A stretch of DNA of 64,000 nt from assembly GCA_902796225.1 (NCBI GenBank), contig CADBOO010000030.1, positions 37,485-101,484 on the forward strand, given 5' to 3'. The number at the start of each line of letters is the position of its first letter. Within the stretch, counting starts at the first letter, position 1. The notes below the pieces were generated by a model that saw only the letters and a list, made by a program, of their open reading frames with translations, had not been told where the DNA came from and did not search any database. The translations under genes were made by a program, and so were the position numbers. Of this stretch, positions 43,979 to 52,719 are shown piece by piece. Source of the stretch: an uncultured Ruminococcus sp. Its GTDB lineage: Bacteria; Bacillota; Clostridia; Oscillospirales; Acutalibacteraceae.

Positions 43979-44700
43979 TGATGTCGTTGGACGCTAAAGC
44001 GTTAAATCACAAAAGTCTGAATGAACAGCTCAGAGATGCAAATGACAACATCAAGCTCAGCTCCGTTCTCGGTCAGCGATTCATCGCGGCGGGGATGTCC
44101 GGCAAAACGATCGATATTTACGGCACCCCCGGCAACGCCCTCGGCGCCTACCTCAACGGAGCCGTCATCAACGTCTACGGCAACGCGCAGGACGCGGTCG
44201 GCGATACGATGAATTCCGGTCAGATCAACGTCTACGGCAATATCGGCGACGCGCCGGGCTACGCGATGCGCGGCGGCAAGATCTATGTCAAGGGGAATGC
44301 CGGCTACCGCGCGGGCATCCATATGAAAGCCTACAAAGAACATATCCCCGTGCTGGTGATCGGCGGCAAAGCCGGTTCCTTCCTCGGCGAGTATCAGGCG
44401 GGCGGCATCATCATCGTGCTGGGACTCTCAAATGATGAAAAAGATATCGTCGCCAACTTCCCCTGCACCGGTATGCACGGCGGCAGGATGTACCTGCGTT
44501 CAAAATGCGAGGGCATCCACTTCCCGCATCAGGTAACAGCGGCGTCCGCGGATGCGGAGGATATTGACGAGATCCGCGGCTATATCAGTGAATTCTGCGA
44601 TCTGTTCGGCTATGACGCCGACGAGATCATGGGCGGTGATTTCACCGTCATCACCCCAAGCAGCAAGAATCCTTATCAACAAATGTATGTTGCGAATTGA
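43978..44700 (+). CDS. Glutamate synthase GXGXG-domain subunit
   Basis: 240 residues built mainly of the right-handed beta-helix found at the C-terminus of GltB: successive VYGNAQDAVGDTMNSG, VYGNIGDAPGYAMRGG, VKGNAGYRAGIHMK and IGGKAGSFLGEYQAGG turns. Completes the split glutamate synthase; this domain packs between the glutaminase and FMN barrels. ATG 43978 overlaps the preceding stop and follows GGGAGGTG. Confidence 0.9.
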   Translation: MMSLDAKALNHKSLNEQLRDANDNIKLSSVLGQRFIAAGMSGKTIDIYGTPGNALGAYLNGAVINVYGNAQDAVGDTMNSGQINVYGNIGDAPGYAMRGGKIYVKGNAGYRAGIHMKAYKEHIPVLVIGGKAGSFLGEYQAGGIIIVLGLSNDEKDIVANFPCTGMHGGRMYLRSKCEGIHFPHQVTAASADAEDIDEIRGYISEFCDLFGYDADEIMGGDFTVITPSSKNPYQQMYVAN

Positions 44701-44790
44701 GCAAGCTCCATTCGCGTAAGAACGAAGAGTGAAGAGTGAAAGGCTGAGGGGGGCTTCGCCCACACCCGATTCCTGTATTCTCCTCGGAAA
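44701..44790. repeat. Short repetitive spacer
   Basis: Contains the direct repeat GAAGAGTGA GAAGAGTGA-like units (44725-44740) and a GGGC-TTC-GCCC hairpin (about 44749-44762). Similar ATTCACC units occur at 60429-60452 in inverted sense. It resembles degenerate intergenic repeat debris. Confidence 0.35.
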
Positions 44791-44802
44791 AGAGGCGGTA
44801 TT

Positions 44803-46014
44803 ATGACCAACGAACAACTGGAGATCATGCAATATATCGAAGAGGAGGACGTCAAGTTCATCCGACTCGCTTTCTGCGATATCTACGGCGTGCAGAAGAA
44901 CATTTCAATCCAGCGCGGCGAGTTGCAGCGCGCCTTTGAAAGCGGTTATCCGATCGACGCGTCTTATATCGCAGGCTTCGGCGGCGACTACGGCGAGGAT
45001 ATCTACCTTCATCCCGAGGCGAGTACCATCACGGTCCTGCCGTGGCGGCCGGAACACGGTAAGGTGGTGCGTATGTTCTGTACGCTGAGCTTTTCCGACG
45101 GGATCCCCGTAGCGGGCGATACGCGCGCGATCCTGAAACAGGCGGTCAAATATGCAAAGGAAAAGGGATATACCTTCCACTTCAAGAGCGAATTGCAGTT
45201 CTATCTTTTCAAGACCGACGAAAACGGCGAAGGCACCCGCATCCCTTACGACAACGCGGGCTACATGGATATCGCGCCCCTCGACAAGGGTGAGAACGTG
45301 CGCCGTGAGATCTGTTTGACGCTGGAGCAGATGGGCATCACGCCCGAAAGCTCCCACCATGAAGCGGGCCCCGGTCAGAACGAGATCGACTTCAAGTACG
45401 CCGATCCGCTGACCTCTGCCGACAATACCGTGACGTTTCTGTCCGTCGTCCGCACGATCGCCGCGCGCAACGGATTATTCGCCGACTTCTCTCCGAAGCC
45501 GTTCTCCGACAAATCCGGCTCTGCGCTGCATATCACAATGTCCGTCCACAGCAAAAGCGGCGAACAGGTCACCGACTATGCCATCGCCGGTATGCTCGAT
45601 CATATCGCCGCGATGACGGTGTTCCTCAATCCGACCGACAGCTCCTACCAGCGGTTCGGCCGCCTCAAAGCGCCGAAATTCATCACATGGTCGTCGAAGA
45701 ACCGCGCCCAGCTGATCGCGGCAACGCTGACAAAAAACGGCAATCCGTGCCTGCAGCTGCGTTCTCCCGATCCCGAAGCGAATCCGTATCTCGCTTTTGC
45801 GCTGATGATCTTTGCGGCGGTAGACGGCATCGAAAGCCGTACGCAGCTGCCGCCCTCGACCGATCAGGATATCATCTTCATGACAGGCAGCGAACAGAAG
45901 AACTATATGCTGCTGCCGAATTCCGTCGACAAAGCGCGTAACGCCGCGGCGGATAACAGCTTTATCAAAGATCATCTGCCGGGCAGCGTGATCAAGGCGT
46001 ACTGCAATCGGTAA
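44803..46014 (+). CDS. Type I glutamine synthetase paralogue with altered active site
   Basis: 403 residues, ~40 shorter than typical GSI. The fold is clear: N-terminal beta-grasp (RLAFCDIYGVQKNISIQRGEL), SHHEAGPGQNEIDF, SGSALHITMSV, NRAQLI, RSPDPEANPYLAF. Compared with enteric GlnA, several key residues differ: the second Glu of GPEPE is Gln132 (SELQF, n1 metal); the flap RLVPGYEAP is RFGRLKAP, shorter and with Lys289 in place of the Glu that deprotonates ammonium; the second Arg of NRSxxIR is Ala306; and the Glu of IEVR is Gln318 (n2 metal). It is probably not a normal glutamine synthetase. Its place between the glutamate synthase operon and an ANTAR regulator suggests a sensing role. A specialised gamma-glutamyl ligase is the alternative. 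Confidence 0.75.
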   Translation: MTNEQLEIMQYIEEEDVKFIRLAFCDIYGVQKNISIQRGELQRAFESGYPIDASYIAGFGGDYGEDIYLHPEASTITVLPWRPEHGKVVRMFCTLSFSDGIPVAGDTRAILKQAVKYAKEKGYTFHFKSELQFYLFKTDENGEGTRIPYDNAGYMDIAPLDKGENVRREICLTLEQMGITPESSHHEAGPGQNEIDFKYADPLTSADNTVTFLSVVRTIAARNGLFADFSPKPFSDKSGSALHITMSVHSKSGEQVTDYAIAGMLDHIAAMTVFLNPTDSSYQRFGRLKAPKFITWSSKNRAQLIAATLTKNGNPCLQLRSPDPEANPYLAFALMIFAAVDGIESRTQLPPSTDQDIIFMTGSEQKNYMLLPNSVDKARNAAADNSFIKDHLPGSVIKAYCNR

Positions 46015-46031
46015 AGCATCTATGCCAATCA

Positions 46032-46142
46032 TGTCATAGCGAGGACTTTATCCCGCGGCGATCCCCGTTCTCGACCGGTATCGGCAACAGGGGATTCCCG
46101 CGTCGGACGCGACACACGTGCCGCATCCTCCTCGGAATGACA
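46032..46142. repeat. MITE-like inverted repeat, copy 1
   Basis: Begins TGTCATAGCGAGG and ends CTCGGAATGACA, with internal GGCGATCCCC and GGGGATTCCCGCG blocks that mirror each other. This is the GTCATxGCGAGG type of intergenic element widespread in Firmicutes. Copy 2 lies on the other side of the ANTAR gene. Confidence 0.65.
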
Positions 46143-46170
46143 AATCACAATTAAAAGGGAGGGGAGCGAA

Positions 46171-46752
46171 ATGTCATTGTCAGAGCGCGTTTATCGTGCG
46201 CTGATCGTATCAAAAACCGAAAAGTTTACGACCGAATTCGGCTCCCTCCTCTCTGCGGAACGATTTCTCTCCGATCACGCAACCAACGCCGGAGCTGCTC
46301 GCCGCGGGGTTCTCGAAAAAACCTACGACTTCGTCGTCGTCAACGCACCGCTGACGGATGAGTTCGGTACACGGCTGTGTATGGACATCAGTCTTTCGGC
46401 GGGAACCATAGCGGTGATCTTCGCGCCGTCGGAAGTGTATGACGAGATCGTCCACAAGGCGGCTTCCAACGGCGTATTCGTGATCAAAAAGCCCGCCTCG
46501 CAGCAGACGGTCATCCAGTCGCTGTCGCTGTTGATCTCAGCGCGTGAACGCCTGCGATCCGTCGAGAAAAAGGCCGGCAAGGCACAGAATAAACTCGAAG
46601 AGATCCGCGTCGTCAACCGCGCGAAATGGCTTCTCATCGACAACGAGGACATGAACGAGAATGACGCGCACAAGGCCATCGAAAAAGCCGCCATGGATGC
46701 AGGGATCACCAAAATGCAGGCGGCACAGATGATCATTGAGAAATACAGGTGA
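46171..46752 (+). CDS. ANTAR-domain RNA-binding regulator with pseudo-receiver (NitR-like)
   Basis: 193 residues. The N-terminal ~120 form a receiver fold (RALIVSKTEKF, YDFVVVNAPLTDEFG, IFAPSEVYDEI, FVIKKP), but the phosphoacceptor Asp is Asn58, so it cannot be phosphorylated normally. A coiled coil (~125-145) leads into an ANTAR domain (VNRAKWLLIDNEDMNENDAHKAIEKAAMDAG...AAQMIIEKY), the three-helix RNA-binding antiterminator fold of AmiR/NasR/EutV. From memory, an ANTAR protein called NitR lies next to glnA in solventogenic clostridia and is tied to nitrogen control. It is inferred to act on the leader terminators of amtB, glnN and the glutamate synthase operon. Ribosome site GGGAGGGG. Flanked by two copies of one repeat element. 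Confidence 0.88.
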   Translation: MSLSERVYRALIVSKTEKFTTEFGSLLSAERFLSDHATNAGAARRGVLEKTYDFVVVNAPLTDEFGTRLCMDISLSAGTIAVIFAPSEVYDEIVHKAASNGVFVIKKPASQQTVIQSLSLLISARERLRSVEKKAGKAQNKLEEIRVVNRAKWLLIDNEDMNENDAHKAIEKAAMDAGITKMQAAQMIIEKYR

Positions 46753-46761
46753 CAATAATCC

Positions 46762-46871
46762 TGTCATCGCGAGGCTCTGAACCCGTGTGCAAAATCTGCG
46801 GCAATCCCCCGGTTATTCCGACCGGCTGCAAAAGGCAGGGGATTCCCGCGTAGGGCATACCTCCTATGACA
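46762..46871. repeat. MITE-like inverted repeat, copy 2
   Basis: Begins TGTCATCGCGAGG and ends CCTCCTATGACA, with GCGGCAATCCCC and GGGGATTCCCGCG blocks, closely matching copy 1 at 46032. It fills the gap between the ANTAR gene and pyrG. Confidence 0.65.
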
Positions 46872-46896
46872 GTGTATACAGGGAAAGGAAAGTATC

Positions 46897-48489
46897 ATGA
46901 CGAAATACATATTTGTAACAGGCGGCGTAGTATCCGGCCTCGGTAAAGGCATCACAGCGGCGTCGCTCGGACGCTTGCTCAAGGCACGCGGTCTGAAGGT
47001 CGCGTCCCAGAAGCTCGACCCCTACATCAACGTCGATCCCGGCACGATGAGTCCGTATCAGCACGGCGAGGTCTATGTCACCGAGGACGGCGCCGAGACC
47101 GACCTTGACCTCGGTCATTACGAACGGTTCATCGACGAGGATCTGAACCAGTTCTCCAACCTCACCACCGGCAAGGTCTACTCGAATGTGTTATCAAAGG
47201 AACGCAAGGGCGAATATCTCGGCAAGACGGTGCAGGTCATCCCGCACATTACCGACGAGATCAAGCGTTTCATCTACTCGGTCGGCAAAAAGACCGACGC
47301 CGACGTCGTTATCACCGAGATCGGCGGTACCATCGGCGACATCGAATCCCAGCCGTTCATCGAGGCGATCCGTCAGGTCGGTCATGAGGTCGGCAAAGAC
47401 AACCGCCTGTATATCCATGTCACTCTGGTTCCGTATCTGAAAGCCTCCGGCGAGCATAAGTCAAAGCCGACCCAGCACTCCGTCAAGGAACTGCAGGGGC
47501 TTGGCGTTTCGCCCGATATCATCATCCTCAGAACCGACGAGCCGATCACCGACAGCGGTATCTTCGATAAGATCGCCGGCTTCTGCAATGTCTGGCCGGA
47601 CTGCGTCATCGAAAACCTCACCCTGCCGATCCTGTATGAAGCGCCGCTTATGCTCGAGAAAGCGCACATCTCCGACATTGTCTGCCGCGACCTGAACCTG
47701 AAATCCCACAAGCCCGATCTCTCAGATTGGGAGCATATGGTCGAGCGCATCAAAAGCCGTGAACGCCACGTAAAGATCGGCTTGGTCGGCAAGTACGTCG
47801 AGCTGCACGACGCTTACCTGTCTGTAGCGGAAGCCCTGCATCACGCGGGATATTACCAGAATTCTTTTGTCGATATCGACTGGATCGACAGCGAAACAAT
47901 CACCCCAGAAACAGCAGACGAGATTCTCTCGAAGGTGGACGGTATCATCGTCCCCGGAGGCTTCGGTCAGCGGGGGATCGAGGGCATGATCCTCGCCGCT
48001 CAATACGCCCGCGAGCATAACATCCCGTATTTCGGTATCTGCCTCGGAATGCAGATCGCCGTGATCGAATACGCCCGCAACGTCGCCGGTATCGCAAACG
48101 CAAATTCCGGCGAGTTCGATAAGAGCGCCGCAAAGGTCATCGACTTCATGCCCGACCAGAACGACGAGATCGACAAGGGCGGCACGCTGCGATTAGGCGC
48201 ATATCCCTGTGTGATCCAAAACGGCACGGCGATGGAAAAAGCCTACGGCACAAATCAAATCAGCGAACGTCACCGTCATCGCTACGAGTTCAATAACGAT
48301 TACCGCGACGTATTGCAGAAAGCGGGACTGACCCTCTCGGGCTTCTCGCCCGACGGACGACTGGTCGAGACAGTTGAACTGACTGACCGCCCGTTCTACA
48401 TCGGCGTCCAGTATCACCCCGAGTTCAAATCCCGCCCCAACAAACCTCATCCGCTTTTCAGCGCTTTTATCAAAGCGTCACTCTCATAA
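46897..48489 (+). CDS. pyrG: CTP synthase
   Basis: 530 residues, full length. Synthetase domain starts [23 protein letters not shown] with [23 protein letters not shown], and a class I glutaminase domain carries the nucleophile Cys in [16 protein letters not shown] and the HPE triad segment (YHPEF). Aminates UTP to CTP with glutamine. Another glutamine consumer in the nitrogen island. Confidence 0.97.
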   Translation: MTKYIFVTGGVVSGLGKGITAASLGRLLKARGLKVASQKLDPYINVDPGTMSPYQHGEVYVTEDGAETDLDLGHYERFIDEDLNQFSNLTTGKVYSNVLSKERKGEYLGKTVQVIPHITDEIKRFIYSVGKKTDADVVITEIGGTIGDIESQPFIEAIRQVGHEVGKDNRLYIHVTLVPYLKASGEHKSKPTQHSVKELQGLGVSPDIIILRTDEPITDSGIFDKIAGFCNVWPDCVIENLTLPILYEAPLMLEKAHISDIVCRDLNLKSHKPDLSDWEHMVERIKSRERHVKIGLVGKYVELHDAYLSVAEALHHAGYYQNSFVDIDWIDSETITPETADEILSKVDGIIVPGGFGQRGIEGMILAAQYAREHNIPYFGICLGMQIAVIEYARNVAGIANANSGEFDKSAAKVIDFMPDQNDEIDKGGTLRLGAYPCVIQNGTAMEKAYGTNQISERHRHRYEFNNDYRDVLQKAGLTLSGFSPDGRLVETVELTDRPFYIGVQYHPEFKSRPNKPHPLFSAFIKASLS

Positions 48490-48494
48490 TAACA

Positions 48495-48523
48495 GAAAGC
48501 TCCCGATCATCCCGGGAGCTTTC
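48495..48523 (+). terminator. Terminator of pyrG
   Basis: An 11-bp stem (48495-48505 with 48513-48523) with a GCTTT tail, six bases after the stop. From there to 48756 only short hairpins are seen (for example 48537-48556) and no supported gene. Confidence 0.75.
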
Positions 48524-48756
48524 GCTTTACAAAACGGACGTCCTTTTGGGTGTCCTATCTTTATGTAATGACGGAGATAAGGGGCGCCGGGGGAGTCCGA
48601 CGACAGATCTGCGCTTGTCTTCAAAACGCTCCGCCCCGATACCGTTCAGGATAAAGCGGCGATTGTCGGAAGCGGAGCTTTTTTGCCGAAGAAGAATTCG
48701 TTGATTATTCACAAAATCTTAATGTGAAATTCTATGCTCTCGCGGCTCAAAACGGA

Positions 48757-48807
48757 TTGAAAAAAGCAAAACGATATGATATATTATAGGTGATGAAATC
48801 GATTACA
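48757..48807 (+). promoter_or_regulatory. Promoter and LacI/CcpA-type operator of the fructokinase-amylosucrase unit
   Basis: TTGAAA (48757-48762), 17-bp spacer, TATATT (48780-48785). The near-palindrome TGAAATCGATTACA (48794-48807) sits on the predicted transcript start. It fits LacI-family operators with a central CG and also the cre consensus. The reverse complement recurs upstream of the PTS gene. Confidence 0.7.
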
Positions 48808-48848
48808 AATAATTTCAATCCTATAACATTTTTTGGTGAGGTGCTGTT

Positions 48849-49814
48849 ATGAAAGACATAGTTACCGTCGGCGAGATCTTGATCGATTTAACATTCAGCG
48901 GCAGGGATAAAGGGATCCCGGTATATACCGCCAACCCCGGCGGTGCTCCCGCAAATGTAGCGGTTGCTGCGGCGCGGCTGGGCGCCGAAGCAGCCTTTAT
49001 CGGCAAGGTCGGCGACGACTTTTACGGAGGTTTTCTCCGAAAGACGCTGGAGGATAACCGCGTGGACGTCAGCGGGATGTTGACTGACGCAGGCGCTCCG
49101 ACGACCCTCGCGGTCGTATCCGTTGCGGAATCGGGCGAGCGAAGCTTTTCCTTCTACCGCAGGAACTGCGCCGATACGCTGCTGAGTGCGGATGAGATCG
49201 GCGAAGAACTGTTAGGCAATACGCGTTTTCTGCATTTCGGTTCCGTCAGCCTGACCGACGATCCTGCCCGTTCGGCGACCGTATATGCGGCAAAGAAAGC
49301 AAAGGAATCCGGCGCAACGGTCACGTATGATCCGAATTATCGCGCGAATCTCTGGAACAGTGAGGAAGAGGCGATCGAACAGATGAAGTCCGTCCTCGGA
49401 ATCGTGGATATCCTCAAGATCTCCGACGAGGAACTGCCCTTGCTCACCGGCACCTGCGATCCCGACGCCGGTACAAAACAGCTGTATGACGAATACGGTA
49501 TTCCGCTGATCCTGCTGACCCTCGGTCCTGACGGCGCCTACTATCGCCGCGGCGATCTGACCGGAAAGGCGGACGGATTCAAAGTCAAGGTCGCCGATAC
49601 CAACGGCGCGGGCGATACCTTCTTCGGCGCGTTTCTCAACCGTATGGCGGCTCTGGGTATTTACCGCCCCGGTGATCTGAGCGAAGAGCAGCTCTGTGAC
49701 AGCGTGCGCACGGCGAACCTCGCCGCGTCGCTGACGACCTCGCGTCACGGGGCGATCCCCGCGATGCCCGACCGGGCGGAATTGGAAGAAAAGCTCGCTG
49801 TGGAGGCTGAATGA
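48849..49814 (+). CDS. Fructokinase (PfkB family)
   Basis: 321 residues. Ribokinase-fold sugar kinase: N-terminal VGEILIDLTF and NPGGAPANVAVAAARLG, C-terminal signature DTNGAGDTFFGAFLNRM with the catalytic Asp. Phosphorylates the fructose released from sucrose by amylosucrase or GH32, consistent with its place one base upstream of the amylosucrase gene. Confidence 0.9.
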   Translation: MKDIVTVGEILIDLTFSGRDKGIPVYTANPGGAPANVAVAAARLGAEAAFIGKVGDDFYGGFLRKTLEDNRVDVSGMLTDAGAPTTLAVVSVAESGERSFSFYRRNCADTLLSADEIGEELLGNTRFLHFGSVSLTDDPARSATVYAAKKAKESGATVTYDPNYRANLWNSEEEAIEQMKSVLGIVDILKISDEELPLLTGTCDPDAGTKQLYDEYGIPLILLTLGPDGAYYRRGDLTGKADGFKVKVADTNGAGDTFFGAFLNRMAALGIYRPGDLSEEQLCDSVRTANLAASLTTSRHGAIPAMPDRAELEEKLAVEAE

Positions 49815-49815
49815 T

Positions 49816-51654
49816 ATGGCGGATAACTATTCAAACGAGCTGGGACTGCGATTCAAGGAGCGTTATGATGAGCTGAAATGGTTGTATTTTGAGCTGTATC
49901 ATAATGATGAAAAGGGCTTCGAATACCTGTCCCGACTGATCAAGCAATACTATACAGACCGCGACGACAGCCTGAAAGCGCTCGACCGCGAGCGTGAAAA
50001 AACCCCCGACTGGTACCACGGCAACGATCTCGTCGGCATGATGCTCTATGTCGATAATTTTGCCGGCGATCTCAAGGGTGTGGCAAAAAAGCTGGATTAT
50101 ATCAGCGAGAGCGGGGTCAATTACCTGCATTTTATGCCGCTGCTGGAAAGCCCGAAGGAACACAGCGACGGCGGCTATGCGGTGTCGGATTTCCGCAAGG
50201 TACAGCCGGAACTCGGCACAATGGACGACCTGCGCAGGCTGACCGCGAAGTGTCACAGCCGCGGGATCAGCTGCTGTATGGATTTTGTGATGAACCACAC
50301 CAGCGACGAGCACGCATGGGCAAAAGCCGCCCGCGAAGGCAGTCAGGAGGATAAAAACCGCTATTTCTTCTTTGACAGCTGGGACATCCCCAACGGTTAC
50401 GAATGTACCGTGCCGCAGGTGTTCCCCACCACCGCCCCGGGCAACTTCACCCAGCTCGACAACGGCGAGATCGTCATGACCACCTTCTATCCTTATCAGT
50501 GGGATCTCAATTATGCCAATCCGATGGTGTTCAACGACATGACGGAAAATATGCTGTATCTTGCCAACGCTGGCATCGACGTTATCCGTCTGGACGCCGT
50601 TCCGTATATCTGGAAGGAACTCGGTACGCAGTGCCGCAACCTTCCGCAGGTGCATAACATCGTCAGAATGATGCGGATCATCTGCGAGATCGTTTGTCCT
50701 TCCGTACTGCTGCTGGGCGAGGTCGTAATGGAGCCGAGCAAGGTCGCACCTTACTTCGGTACGACCGAAAAGCCCGAGTGCAATCTGCTCTACAATGTCA
50801 CTACCATGGCAAGCACATGGAACACTGTCGCCACCCGCGACGTCCGGCTGCTCAAACGTCAGATGGAAAAGCTCTCCGAGCTTCCCAAGGACTACGTTTT
50901 CCTCAACTATCTCCGGTGTCATGACGACATCGGCTGGGGGCTGGACTATGACTGGCTCAGAGAACGGGGAATGGAAGAGGTTTCTCATAAAAGGTTCCTC
51001 AACGATTACTTTATCGGTAAGTTCGGGGGCAGCGTATCGCGCGGCGAGCTGTACAACGACGATCCGCAGCTTCAGGATGCGCGGCTGTGCGGAACAACGG
51101 CGAGTCTTTGCGGCATTGAGGCGGCGCTGTGGGATCAGGATGACAAAGCGCTTGCTGTTGCCGTCGACGCAGATATCATGCTGCATGCCTATATGTTCAC
51201 TCAAAGCGGTATCCCGGTCATCTACAGCGGCGACGAGGTCGGTCAGCTCAACGACTACCTCTATCACGCGGATATCAATAAGAAATTCGACAGCCGCTAT
51301 CTGCACCGCGGAAAATTCGACTGGAAGCTGGCGGAAAAACGCAGCGACCCCGAAAGCTATCAGGGCAGGATCTTTACCGCGCTGAAAAAGCTGGAAGAGG
51401 TCCGCGCGGCAAACGAGGTGTTTGTGGCGCAGGCGGACTTTTATCCCATCGGGACAGGATCGCCGAACGTACTCGGACTCTGCCGCAAATACGGCAAGCA
51501 AAAGCTGCTGGCATTGTTCAATTTCTGTGAGGAAGAACGCACGATCACGTTTGAACACAAGCGTGCATACACCGATATCATCACCGGCGAAAAACATTTG
51601 AAAAAGTATATCGATCTCAAACCGTACGGATTTATTTGGGCACTGATCAAATGA
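49816..51654 (+). CDS. Amylosucrase-type GH13 enzyme (intracellular)
   Basis: 612 residues without signal peptide. The N-terminal helical domain and VDNFAGDLKGVAKKLDYISE...YLHFMPLLESP...SDGGYAVSDF match amylosucrase (GH13 subfamily 4). Catalytic residues: nucleophile Asp260 (VIRLDAVPYIW), acid/base Glu302 (LLGEVVM), and Asp370 (RCHDDIGW). Amylosucrase turns sucrose into alpha-1,4-glucan plus fructose, though some members mainly hydrolyse sucrose. Being cytoplasmic it would store incoming sucrose as glucan. Overlap-free, 1 bp after the kinase, ribosome site GTGGAGG. Confidence 0.85.
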   Translation: MADNYSNELGLRFKERYDELKWLYFELYHNDEKGFEYLSRLIKQYYTDRDDSLKALDREREKTPDWYHGNDLVGMMLYVDNFAGDLKGVAKKLDYISESGVNYLHFMPLLESPKEHSDGGYAVSDFRKVQPELGTMDDLRRLTAKCHSRGISCCMDFVMNHTSDEHAWAKAAREGSQEDKNRYFFFDSWDIPNGYECTVPQVFPTTAPGNFTQLDNGEIVMTTFYPYQWDLNYANPMVFNDMTENMLYLANAGIDVIRLDAVPYIWKELGTQCRNLPQVHNIVRMMRIICEIVCPSVLLLGEVVMEPSKVAPYFGTTEKPECNLLYNVTTMASTWNTVATRDVRLLKRQMEKLSELPKDYVFLNYLRCHDDIGWGLDYDWLRERGMEEVSHKRFLNDYFIGKFGGSVSRGELYNDDPQLQDARLCGTTASLCGIEAALWDQDDKALAVAVDADIMLHAYMFTQSGIPVIYSGDEVGQLNDYLYHADINKKFDSRYLHRGKFDWKLAEKRSDPESYQGRIFTALKKLEEVRAANEVFVAQADFYPIGTGSPNVLGLCRKYGKQKLLALFNFCEEERTITFEHKRAYTDIITGEKHLKKYIDLKPYGFIWALIK

Positions 51655-51701
51655 AATCCGTAACACAAAGATGATGAAGAAAATATTGCGGAGAAAGGTT
51701 T

Positions 51702-52700
51702 ATGAAAATCAGTGAAATAGCCGCTCTGGCAGGGGTATCCTCTGCGGCGGTCAGCCGCTATTTCAACGGCGGCAGTATCAGCGAAGACAAAAAGCAAAAA
51801 ATCAAAAAAGTGATCGAAGAAACAGGCTATATCCCGAATCCGGCGGCGCGGTCGCTGAGGCAGCAGCGTTCGGATAATATCGGGATCATTGTGCCGAAGA
51901 TCAACTCCGATTCGGTGAGCAAGCTGATCGAAGGCGTGTCGTCCGAGCTGAACAAGGCGGGGTATATGGCGATCTTCGGCAACGCGGAGAACGACGAAAA
52001 ACGCGAGCTGGATTACCTGCGCATGATGGAAGAGAGCAAGCTGGCAGGCGTGATCCTGATGGGCACGATCTTTACGCAGAAGCATATCCGCTTTTTCAAG
52101 GAGACCGCTATGCCGATCGTCGTCTGCGGACAGAACCATCCGTCCGTGTCCTGCATCTATCATAACGACCGCGGCGCCGCGCGTGAGATCGCGCGGTACA
52201 TGATCGCAAAAGGCCGCAGAAACCTCGCCTATGTCGGCGCTGTCGAAAGCGACGAGAGCGTCGGCGCAAACCGCAGGATCGGCGTAGAGGAAGCGATGAT
52301 CGAAGCGTGCATCAGTCCGACAAAGCTGATTCGTTCGCAGGTGTTGTTCACGGCGGACGAGGGGTATCGGGGAATGTACGAGATCCTCGACACCGGCTTT
52401 GTTCCGGACGGTGTGATCTGTGCGACCGATACGCTTGCCGTGGGCGCGATGCGGGCGCTGAAGGAAAAAGGCTATGCTGTCCCTGACGACGTCAGTATCG
52501 CCGGTATCGGCGGCTCGATGGTGGGCACGTTCATTACGCCCGCCCTGACGACGGTCCAGCTGTATCACCGCGAAAGCGGAGAGAAGGCGGCAAAACAGCT
52601 TTTGTCGATGATCCGCTATCAGCGGGAGCATCCGGATGAAAAGTTGCCCGTGACCCATACCATGCTCGGGTACAATCTGATCGAGCGCGAATCCGTGTAA
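51702..52700 (+). CDS. scrR: LacI-family sucrose operon regulator
   Basis: 332 residues. N-terminal HTH (ISEIAALAGVSSAAVSRYFNGG) and hinge helix (NPAARSLRQQRSDNIGIIVP), then a type-I periplasmic-binding-like effector domain. The recognition helix SSAAVSRYFN resembles sucrose/fructose regulators. Predicted to bind the two AATCGATT-centred operators at 48794 and 53762 and release them with a sucrose-derived sugar. A CcpA-like role is less likely given the gene context. Confidence 0.85.
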   Translation: MKISEIAALAGVSSAAVSRYFNGGSISEDKKQKIKKVIEETGYIPNPAARSLRQQRSDNIGIIVPKINSDSVSKLIEGVSSELNKAGYMAIFGNAENDEKRELDYLRMMEESKLAGVILMGTIFTQKHIRFFKETAMPIVVCGQNHPSVSCIYHNDRGAAREIARYMIAKGRRNLAYVGAVESDESVGANRRIGVEEAMIEACISPTKLIRSQVLFTADEGYRGMYEILDTGFVPDGVICATDTLAVGAMRALKEKGYAVPDDVSIAGIGGSMVGTFITPALTTVQLYHRESGEKAAKQLLSMIRYQREHPDEKLPVTHTMLGYNLIERESV

Positions 52701-52719
52701 GAGGAAAGGAAGGACGGTA

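Noticed and set aside
48527-48712. 61-codon minus-strand frame downstream of pyrG
   Set aside because: Low-complexity basic translation, no convincing ribosome site and no family resemblance.
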